Below are positions 43,516 to 49,883 of a DNA stretch of 49,883 nt, in pieces. Location: contig NZ_BMQV01000039.1 in the NCBI RefSeq assembly GCF_014648295.1, positions 1 through 49,883 on the forward strand, given 5' to 3'. The position numbers and the translations under genes are program-made. The DNA comes from Shewanella saliphila (GTDB lineage: Bacteria > Pseudomonadota > Gammaproteobacteria > Enterobacterales > Shewanellaceae). Each line of letters opens with the position of its first letter. The first letter of the stretch is position 1. The notes beneath the pieces are model-generated. The model worked only from the letters and a program-made list of their open reading frames with translations, ran no database searches and was not told the DNA's origin.

Positions 43516-44241
43516 CTAGCGTTTCAGGGTTATTTTGCCAAACACACTGGCATCAATAAACCCTCTGTTTTTATCGCCATTAACCGGAGTAATCTCATGA
43601 GATCCCATAAAATGCTCTCTTACTGGGCTGCCATCATTATCACAATAGGCGAGCATAAAACCGATGATTTTATTCGGTGTTAACAGCAAAGGCTTATCTT
43701 GCTGGCCTTGTTTAAAATCATTAGGATACAGCTTAATCGCCACCTCCCAAATCACATTGTAAGGCGCTTCACTACTGCGCTGCCAACGACTCTTTAAATG
43801 CGACGTATACAGGTGAGCTTGTTTGTCTGGGCCATAATCAGCCGCCTGATTGTCTAGGCCGATATGGTAGGCAAATGCACTGTGGTTAAATTGATGATCG
43901 CCACCAGATGCATCGCTATCAATAAACACCTCTAAGGTGTCATCATCCCAATAATTCACCCTTGGGGAGGCATGGGTATCAAGCAATACATCATCGGTAA
44001 TTTCAGCTTGCAGATACAAATAGTGCTCATCCCACAGCAGCTTATATTTACCGCTAAAATCACTCGCAGAATCGGGCAACACCCCGTCCATTAAATGCGG
44101 CATCGTATGCCACTTCGCTTTCTGCCAGGCAGAGTCAGAAACCCCGTCAATCTCGATAGGCGTTGCAGTATATTCAACATCCATAGCAAACAGTGTCGGG
44201 CTACTAAGCAGTAACCCTAAAGCAAATAACGAATATTTCAT
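43516..44241 (-). CDS. Secreted CBM9-like protein
   Basis: 241 residues from the ATG at 44241 (other in-frame starts lie upstream), then a signal peptide MKYSLFALGLLLSSPTLFA. The mature protein is a beta-sandwich of the CBM9/DOMON-like type: IDGVSDSAWQKAKW, LLWDEHYLYLQAEITDDV, WDDDTLEVFIDSDA and WEVAIKLYP. Such domains bind carbohydrate chain ends or heme. No enzyme domain is attached, so it is probably a periplasmic or surface binding protein. Confidence 0.8.
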   Translation of the reverse strand: MKYSLFALGLLLSSPTLFAMDVEYTATPIEIDGVSDSAWQKAKWHTMPHLMDGVLPDSASDFSGKYKLLWDEHYLYLQAEITDDVLLDTHASPRVNYWDDDTLEVFIDSDASGGDHQFNHSAFAYHIGLDNQAADYGPDKQAHLYTSHLKSRWQRSSEAPYNVIWEVAIKLYPNDFKQGQQDKPLLLTPNKIIGFMLAYCDNDGSPVREHFMGSHEITPVNGDKNRGFIDASVFGKITLKR

Positions 44242-44416
44242 CAGGCTCATCTCTAGTCGGTTAATCTGGCTTTGAAAACAATCATATATCAAATCCGCGT
44301 AAATCAGGCGATGCCTGAAATAAATCGGCCCAACAATCTGATCAAAACCTCGTAGGCTAGCTAGTACTTTAAAAATTTACTCTGACATCACTCTGACACC
44401 AACTAAAAAATGACCA

Positions 44417-44451
44417 CAAAAAAAAGCCCTAATCTTTGCAAGATCAGGGCT
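44417..44451 (-). terminator. Terminator of malate synthase G
   Basis: On the minus strand a 12-bp stem (AGCCCTGATCTT/AAGATTAGGGCT, one G-U pair) is followed by eight T. It lies 50 bases past the stop. Confidence 0.85.
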
Positions 44452-44500
44452 TATTTATTTCGTGACTACCTAGGCTTAAAGCCAGTATTAACGGTACTGA

Positions 44501-46681
44501 TTAACCTGCTTTAGCTTGAATTCGATAAGCATGTAGCAAAGGTTCTGTGTAACCAGAAGGCTGAGATTTGCCTTTAAAAATCAGATCGCATGCTGCTTTA
44601 AAGGCGATGCCGTCAAAGTTAGGCGCCATATTAGTGTACAGCGGATCACCAGCATTTTGAGTATCGACCACAGCGGCCATTTTTTTCAACGCTGCCATCA
44701 CTTGCGCTTCACTGCATAGGTCATGTTCAAGCCAATTAGCTAAATATTGCGATGAAATCCGTAAGGTTGCTCTGTCTTCCATCAAGCCGACATTATTAAT
44801 ATCAGGCACTTTTGAACAACCCACGCCTTGATCAATCCAGCGCACTACATACCCTAAAATACCCTGGGCATTATTTTCTAGTTCAAAAGTAATTTGTTCA
44901 TTGGTGAGTGTTACCCCTTCAGCAAGTAAAGGAATGGTCAACAAACTGTCAATGCTAGCACGTGGGCGTTGCTTAATTTGTTGCTGAACATCTGCCACAT
45001 TAATTTGGTGGTAATGAATAGAATGCAGCACGGCACCATTTGGCGACGGCACCCATGCGGTGTTTGCACCCGCTTTAGGATGAGCCGATTTTTGCTCAAG
45101 CATTGCGGCCATTTCATCTGGCATTGGCCACATGCCTTTACCGATTTGAGCGCGACCTTGTAAGCCACATTCAAGCCCAATATCAACATTCCAATCTTCG
45201 TAAGCACTAATCCATTTTTGCTGCTTCATCACAGATTTAGGCACAAACGGGCCTGCTAACATTGAGGTATGCAGCTCATCACCGGTGCGGTCAAGAAAGC
45301 CAGTATTAATAAATACCACGCGCTCTTTGGCAGCCCTAATACACTCTTTTAAATTCAGTGTCGTTCTGCGCTCTTCATCCATAATACCGACCTTAATCGT
45401 ATTACGCGGCAGCTTGAGCGCATCTTCTATCTTAGTAAACAGGTCACAGGTAAATTGCACTTCTTCAGGGCCATGCATTTTAGGTTTTACAATATTCACC
45501 GAACCTTTGCGGCTATTACTACGACCATTATTGTTACCTTTAAGGTCGTGCATTGCTGCAAGCACAGTGAGCATGCCATCAAGTATTCCTTCTGGTATTT
45601 CGTTGCCATTTTTATCCAGCACGGCATCAATGGTCATCAAGTGACCCACATTACGCACAAATAGCAAACTTCTGCCGGGTAACGTAACGGTTTTGGCACT
45701 CTGGGCATTCGCAGCGGTATATACGCGATCGTCATTAAGTTCTCTCACGATCTCTTTACCATTTTTAGTCAACGAGGCAGATAAGTTACCTTGCATCAAA
45801 CCTAACCAATTGCGATAAACTTCAACCTTATCTTCTGCATCCACAGCTGCAACAGAGTCCTCACAGTCCATAATGGTGGTAACAGCAGCTTCAACCAGTA
45901 AGTCTTTAACACCAGCGCGATCACTGCCGCCAATAACACTGCTTGGATCGATTTGAATTTCGATATGCAGACCATTGTTCACTAACAAAATAGCACTGGG
46001 TGCATCGGCACTACCCTGGTAACCCACACATTGATCGGTTTGGGCTAAAGTGGTAGTCGAGCCGTCAGTTAATTGCATCCTTAACACACCCGCGTCGATG
46101 TAATAACGGGTCACATCGGCATGGCTGCCTTGTGCTAAAGGCGAAGCAGTATCTAAGTGTTGTTTGGCAAAAGCGATAACTTTATTACCGCGTACTGGGT
46201 TGTACTGTTTAGTGATTTCCGCGCCACCTTCTTCAGATATCGCGTCAGTGCCATATAGCGCATCATACAGGCTGCCCCAACGCGCATTGGCAGCGTTAAG
46301 CGCAAAGCGAGCATTTTTAACCGGCACTACAAGTTGTGGTCCCGCTTGTGCGGCAATTTCGTGGTCAACGTTTTCAGTGCTAATTTGAAAAGCCTCACCC
46401 TCAGGCACCAGGTAACCTATTTCAAATAAAAAAGCTTTATATTTTGCAGGGTCAAAATCTTTGGTGGGATTGCCAATATGCCATTGATCTATTTGCTGTT
46501 GTAGTTGTTGTCTTTTTTCTAACAGCTTCACATTAACCGGAGAGAATTCATTAATAATGTCCTCAAATTTTGCCCAAAAGGTTGCTGAATCAATGCCAGT
46601 ACCTGGGCAAATGTCACTGTCGACCAATTGCCACAATGCTTGCGCTATTTGTAATCCACCTTCTTGAATACGTGCTGTCAT
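44501..46681 (-). CDS. glcB: Malate synthase G
   Basis: 726 residues, the length of the single-chain G isoform (E. coli GlcB 723). It condenses glyoxylate and acetyl-CoA to malate, the second step of the glyoxylate shunt. [56 protein letters not shown] and [19 protein letters not shown] carry the catalytic and Mg2+-binding residues. It lies on the same strand as the LysR gene upstream (286-base gap with short repeats), which in turn diverges from the isocitrate lyase gene. Confidence 0.96.
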   Translation of the reverse strand: MTARIQEGGLQIAQALWQLVDSDICPGTGIDSATFWAKFEDIINEFSPVNVKLLEKRQQLQQQIDQWHIGNPTKDFDPAKYKAFLFEIGYLVPEGEAFQISTENVDHEIAAQAGPQLVVPVKNARFALNAANARWGSLYDALYGTDAISEEGGAEITKQYNPVRGNKVIAFAKQHLDTASPLAQGSHADVTRYYIDAGVLRMQLTDGSTTTLAQTDQCVGYQGSADAPSAILLVNNGLHIEIQIDPSSVIGGSDRAGVKDLLVEAAVTTIMDCEDSVAAVDAEDKVEVYRNWLGLMQGNLSASLTKNGKEIVRELNDDRVYTAANAQSAKTVTLPGRSLLFVRNVGHLMTIDAVLDKNGNEIPEGILDGMLTVLAAMHDLKGNNNGRSNSRKGSVNIVKPKMHGPEEVQFTCDLFTKIEDALKLPRNTIKVGIMDEERRTTLNLKECIRAAKERVVFINTGFLDRTGDELHTSMLAGPFVPKSVMKQQKWISAYEDWNVDIGLECGLQGRAQIGKGMWPMPDEMAAMLEQKSAHPKAGANTAWVPSPNGAVLHSIHYHQINVADVQQQIKQRPRASIDSLLTIPLLAEGVTLTNEQITFELENNAQGILGYVVRWIDQGVGCSKVPDINNVGLMEDRATLRISSQYLANWLEHDLCSEAQVMAALKKMAAVVDTQNAGDPLYTNMAPNFDGIAFKAACDLIFKGKSQPSGYTEPLLHAYRIQAKAG

Positions 46682-46727
46682 TTTTAATCCCTACCTTAAT
46701 TTCTGTGCGTTGACTGTAAAACTCAGT

Positions 46728-46782
46728 CCCAAATCATTAGCCCCAAATCATTAAACATAAATCATTAGCCCCAAATCACTAG
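46728..46782. repeat. Four short tandem repeats upstream of malate synthase G
   Basis: Four units of 13-15 bases built on CCCCAAATCATTAG (units at 46728, 46741, 46754 and 46769; the third reads AACATAAATCATTAG and the last has ATCACTAG). They lie 47 bases before the malate synthase start and would be in its 5' untranslated region or promoter. No binding protein can be assigned. The rest of 46682-46967 shows no gene. Confidence 0.55.
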
Positions 46783-46967
46783 CGCAAACTCATTCCACTG
46801 TTAACAGCTTACTCTTCATACGCAGTAATACTTTACTCTATATCAAAGTTATCTTATTTATCCAATTTATGCTTATTATCACCACTATTCACCAAAGATA
46901 TGGCAAAATGACGTTTTTTGGTCAATTTACAACGTATATGTAATTAAAAGTCACAATAACAGTACGA

Positions 46968-47918
46968 TTACACATCGCCTCTATTTATCTCTTCTGCGGT
47001 TTTAGTGATCAGTTGACGCATCCATTGATGCGCAGGATTATGTTGAAGCAAAGGGCTCCAAGCCATAGTCAGGGCAATGGGTTGAATAACAAAAGGCGGC
47101 GGAATAATGCTCACCTGTTCATTATTGATATGATGACGTGCCATCTTACTTGGTATGGTTGCGATCAAATCTTGTTGCTCAGCCAACAAACAGGCGGCTT
47201 GATAATGGCGTGTAAAAACGGTGATCTGGCGTTTTACACCCATTCGCGTTAACGCTTCATCTACCCACCCCAAACGCTGAACATCATCTGGGTTCATCCC
47301 TACCCCAACACCCATACCCGTTTTACTCACCCACACATGCTTAGCTTTTAAATAACTGTCTAAAGAAAACTTCTTCAAAACAGGATTACCCTTACTAATC
47401 AGGCAACTAAAATCGTCACTCCACAATACTTTTTGATGAAATGATTGCGGAATACTGTCGAAACGGTTGATCACCATATCGACTCTTCCTTGTTCTACAT
47501 CAGGGAAACTGACATCACTTGGGGTCATGATATCTAAAATAATGTTAGGTGCTTGAGTACGAAGCTTGGCAATAAGCGGCGGAATTAACGTCGCTTCAGC
47601 ATAATCACTTGCCATCACACGAAAGACTTTATCGCTTTCGAGTGGATCAAAATGGGCACGCGGTTGCACGGCTTTTTCCAGCCCAATAATCAACTCACTA
47701 ATAATGGGTTGTAATTCATTTGCGCGTTCGGTCGGCGTCATCCCCTGACTCGTGCGAATAAGTAAGGGATCATCAAACAAGTTTCGTAAGCGTTTTAGGC
47801 CGTTACTCATTGCAGGCTGGCTGATCCCAAGCTGATCTGCCGCTTTAGTAACATTTCTTTCACGTAGTAAAACATCTAAATAAACAAGGAGGTTCAAGTC
47901 GATACGAGATACATTCAT
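46968..47918 (-). CDS. LysR-type regulator between the glyoxylate-shunt genes
   Basis: 316 residues from the ATG at 47918 (an in-frame codon further upstream is possible). The winged helix-turn-helix is IDLNLLVYLDVLLRERNVTKAADQLGISQPAMSNGLKRLRNLFDDPLLIRTSQGMTPT, followed by a typical effector-binding domain. The branch (NLLVYLDVLLRE...DDPLLIRT) is the NodD/PA-type LysR group. Its position between glcB and aceA and divergence from aceA suggest control of the shunt. The effector is unknown. Confidence 0.88.
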   Translation of the reverse strand: MNVSRIDLNLLVYLDVLLRERNVTKAADQLGISQPAMSNGLKRLRNLFDDPLLIRTSQGMTPTERANELQPIISELIIGLEKAVQPRAHFDPLESDKVFRVMASDYAEATLIPPLIAKLRTQAPNIILDIMTPSDVSFPDVEQGRVDMVINRFDSIPQSFHQKVLWSDDFSCLISKGNPVLKKFSLDSYLKAKHVWVSKTGMGVGVGMNPDDVQRLGWVDEALTRMGVKRQITVFTRHYQAACLLAEQQDLIATIPSKMARHHINNEQVSIIPPPFVIQPIALTMAWSPLLQHNPAHQWMRQLITKTAEEINRGDV

Positions 47919-47948
47919 ATGGTGAATACCGAAGATAGTAAGCATAAA

Positions 47949-47967
47949 TTAGGTTTATTTAACCAAA
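47949..47967. promoter_or_regulatory. Possible LysR operator between the regulator and aceA
   Basis: TTAGGTT and AACCAAA are near-complementary (6 of 7) around a 5-base spacer, giving a T-N11-A type motif. It lies 31 bases from the LysR start and about 60 bases from the aceA start, where an autoregulator site is expected. Confidence 0.4.
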
Positions 47968-48027
47968 TCTGACTATTATTTTCAACGTAATCAATTGCCG
48001 CTAATCTATTTGTTAAGGAATAAACAC

Positions 48028-49608
48028 ATGACTCACTACAGAAATAATATCGATGAAGCTGCCACCTTGATTAATTCAGAAGGTAGTGCATGGAATGCCA
48101 TCAACCCAGAGTCAGTCGCTCGTATGCGTCTACAAAATCGCTTTAAAACTGGGTTAGACATAGCAAAATACACTGCCAAGATCATGCGTGAAGACATGGA
48201 CAACTACGACAAAGACTCGTCACAGTACACTCAGTCTTTAGGTTGCTGGCATGGTTTTATCGCCCAACAAAAAATGATCTCGATTAAAAAACATCTTTTA
48301 ACTACTAAGCGTCGTTACTTATACCTTTCAGGTTGGATGGTAGCCGCACTGCGTAGTGAGTTTGGTCCATTACCTGACCAATCTATGCATGAAAAAACCT
48401 CTGTTGCTGCGTTGATTAAAGAGCTATACACCTTCTTACGTCAAGCTGATGCACGTGAACTAGGTGGCCTTTTCCGCGAACTAGATAATGCTAAAGAGTC
48501 AGATAAAGCCGCGATTCAACAAAAAATTGAAAACTTCGAAACCCACGTTGTGCCTATTATTGCCGACATTGATGCTGGTTTTGGTAACGAAGAAGCCACT
48601 TACTTAATGGCAAAACAAATGATTGAAGCTGGTGCTTGTTGTATTCAATTAGAAAACCAAGTGTCAGACGTAAAACAGTGTGGCCACCAGGACGGTAAAG
48701 TCACCGTGCCACATGTTGAATTTTTAGCAAAAATTAATGCGGTCCGTTATGCATTTTTAGAGCTAGGTATTGATGATGGTGTCATTGTTGCGCGTACCGA
48801 TTCATTAGGTGCTGGCTTAACGCAAAAAATTGCTGTCACTAAAGAAGAAGGCGATATCGGCGATTTATACAATAGCTTCCTAGAAGTTGAAGCCGTTGAT
48901 GCTGCAACACTTGAAAACGGTGATGTGGTATTCAAGCAAGGTGGCGAATTAGTCAAACCTGCTCGCCTACCAAATGGCTTATTTAAGTTCCGTTCTGGTA
49001 CCGGTGAAGAGCGTTGTGTACTTGACTGTATTACCTCATTGCAAAATGGCGCTGATTTATTGTGGATTGAAACTGAAAAGCCTCATGTATCTCAAATCGG
49101 TGGCATGGTTAACGAAATCCGTAAAGTGATCCCTAACGCTAAGCTTGTGTATAACAACTCGCCATCGTTTAACTGGACGCTTAACTTCCGTCAGCAAGTA
49201 TTTGATGCGATGCAACAAGCAGGACAAGACGTATCAGCTTACGACCGCGCTCAATTAATGAGTGTTGACTACGATGGCACTGAGCTTGCTATCCAAGCTG
49301 ATGAAAAAATTCGTACCTTCCAAGCTGACTCGTCACGTGAAGCAGGTATTTTCCATCACCTTATTACACTACCGACTTACCATACTGCAGCACTGTCTAC
49401 CGATAACTTGGCTAAAGAATACTTCGGTGACCAAGGTATGTTGGGTTATGTTGCCAATGTACAACGTAAGGAAATCCGTGAAGGTATCGCCTGTGTTAAA
49501 CATCAAAACATGGCAGGTTCAGACATGGGGGATGCACATAAAGAGTACTTCTCTGGTGACCAAGCGCTTAAAGCGTCTGGTAAAGACAACACAATGAACC
49601 AGTTCTAA
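48028..49608 (+). CDS. aceA: Isocitrate lyase (long subfamily)
   Basis: 526 residues from the ATG at 48028, preceded by TAAGGA. It splits isocitrate to glyoxylate and succinate, the entry step of the glyoxylate shunt that lets the cell grow on acetate and fatty acids. Catalytic motif KQCGH is present (KKCGH in the E. coli enzyme), with IADIDAGFGNEEATYLM, a Mg2+-binding segment, before it and FNWTLNF later. The length is greater than the 434 residues of E. coli AceA and matches the long isoform of Pseudomonas and Shewanella. Two terminators follow. Confidence 0.95.
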   Translation: MTHYRNNIDEAATLINSEGSAWNAINPESVARMRLQNRFKTGLDIAKYTAKIMREDMDNYDKDSSQYTQSLGCWHGFIAQQKMISIKKHLLTTKRRYLYLSGWMVAALRSEFGPLPDQSMHEKTSVAALIKELYTFLRQADARELGGLFRELDNAKESDKAAIQQKIENFETHVVPIIADIDAGFGNEEATYLMAKQMIEAGACCIQLENQVSDVKQCGHQDGKVTVPHVEFLAKINAVRYAFLELGIDDGVIVARTDSLGAGLTQKIAVTKEEGDIGDLYNSFLEVEAVDAATLENGDVVFKQGGELVKPARLPNGLFKFRSGTGEERCVLDCITSLQNGADLLWIETEKPHVSQIGGMVNEIRKVIPNAKLVYNNSPSFNWTLNFRQQVFDAMQQAGQDVSAYDRAQLMSVDYDGTELAIQADEKIRTFQADSSREAGIFHHLITLPTYHTAALSTDNLAKEYFGDQGMLGYVANVQRKEIREGIACVKHQNMAGSDMGDAHKEYFSGDQALKASGKDNTMNQF

Positions 49609-49766
49609 GGCAGCTTTTATAACTGCTTGTGTAGACTGATCTTGTAAATAACTTTTGTAGAAAGTGACTTACCCAAATAGTGACTAGCTTAAGCGATGTT
49701 TTTGAAGTGAACATGACTAACAGCGAAAACTAAACCCAAAAGGCCTGCTTAAAATAAGCTAATGCC

Positions 49767-49795
49767 GATCGTTTAAGCGACTTGAACGATCTTTT
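49767..49795 (+). terminator. First terminator after aceA
   Basis: Arms GATCGTT/AACGATC around an AAG/CTT inner pairing are followed by TTTT. Confidence 0.65.
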
Positions 49796-49806
49796 CTAGG
49801 CTTCAT

Positions 49807-49843
49807 AATCGGTCTTAGATTTATTTCTGAGGCCGATTTTTTT
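49807..49843 (+). terminator. Second terminator after aceA
   Basis: A 12-bp stem with two G-T pairs (AATCGGTCTTAG/CTGAGGCCGATT) and an 8-base loop leads into a seven-T run. Two terminators in tandem mark a firm end to the aceA transcript. Confidence 0.8.
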
Positions 49844-49883
49844 ATGTCTGAATTTTCTCTAGAGTTACAAGCGACTGCTGAAT

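Noticed and set aside
49844..49883. Start of a possible gene (MSEFSLELQ...) at the window end
   Set aside because: The ATG directly follows the seven-T run of a terminator, has no ribosome site, and only 13 codons are visible.

Overview
The window reads as chromosomal DNA of a marine gammaproteobacterium, most likely Shewanella or a close relative. This is inferred from the mix of protein families and the AT-leaning base composition: PutP/ProB/ProA, an OsmC-YcaO fusion, NqrM, a DUF3297 protein, the long isocitrate lyase subfamily with malate synthase G, and several short palindromic mobile repeats. No rRNA, tRNA, CRISPR array, prophage or complete insertion sequence is visible.

Layout. Positions 1-4850 hold a proline block: a structured leader ending in an intrinsic terminator, a 58-residue single-helix membrane protein not described elsewhere to my knowledge, the Na+/proline symporter PutP, and the biosynthetic kinase and reductase ProB and ProA, all tightly packed on the + strand. 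Positions 4913-5984 hold a Nudix hydrolase gene broken by two non-autonomous mobile elements. Positions 6245-9110 hold a membrane diguanylate cyclase, a variant DAACS symporter and a truncated VOC-type gene. Positions 9261-13485 are a formate-dehydrogenase-like module: a LysR regulator diverging from fdhD and a YdeP-type molybdopterin oxidoreductase, with a clear dyad between them. Positions 13598-19290 carry a FrnE-type thioredoxin-fold protein, an AhpD-like protein with a duplicated 3' end, a PepSY-TM protein behind a Fur-box-like site, an SCP-2 type thiolase and an ammonium transporter.

Positions 19650-26926 are a cell-envelope block: a large FG-GAP lipoprotein flanked by two identical terminators, a small unknown protein, a periplasmic protein and a CotH-family lipoprotein. 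A dCache-GGDEF-EAL protein (27244-29724), an OsmC-YcaO fusion, an unknown membrane coiled-coil protein and a cold-shock protein follow. Positions 34455-40177 are mixed housekeeping and small genes (RRF-like protein, TrmH, PaaI thioesterase, orphan NqrM, DsbA-like protein, LysE exporter, DUF3297, serine hydrolase). Positions 40322-42127 are a drug exporter and a MarR regulator sharing a control region with two matching palindromes. The end of the window (44501-49608) is the glyoxylate shunt: malate synthase G and isocitrate lyase with a LysR gene between them.

The strongest structural signal is a set of MITE-like elements at 5228-5490, 5579-5853, 34889-35055 and 42589-42850, with a fragment at 27085-27137. 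They start TACC and end GGTA, are about 262-275 bp when complete, lack any transposase gene and share an internal AAGGGAAYAACCATTA-type motif. Two leave an exact TAA target duplication and have broken recognisable genes, so the pre-insertion sequence can be reconstructed. The most biologically interesting candidate is the leader and small membrane protein ahead of putP.
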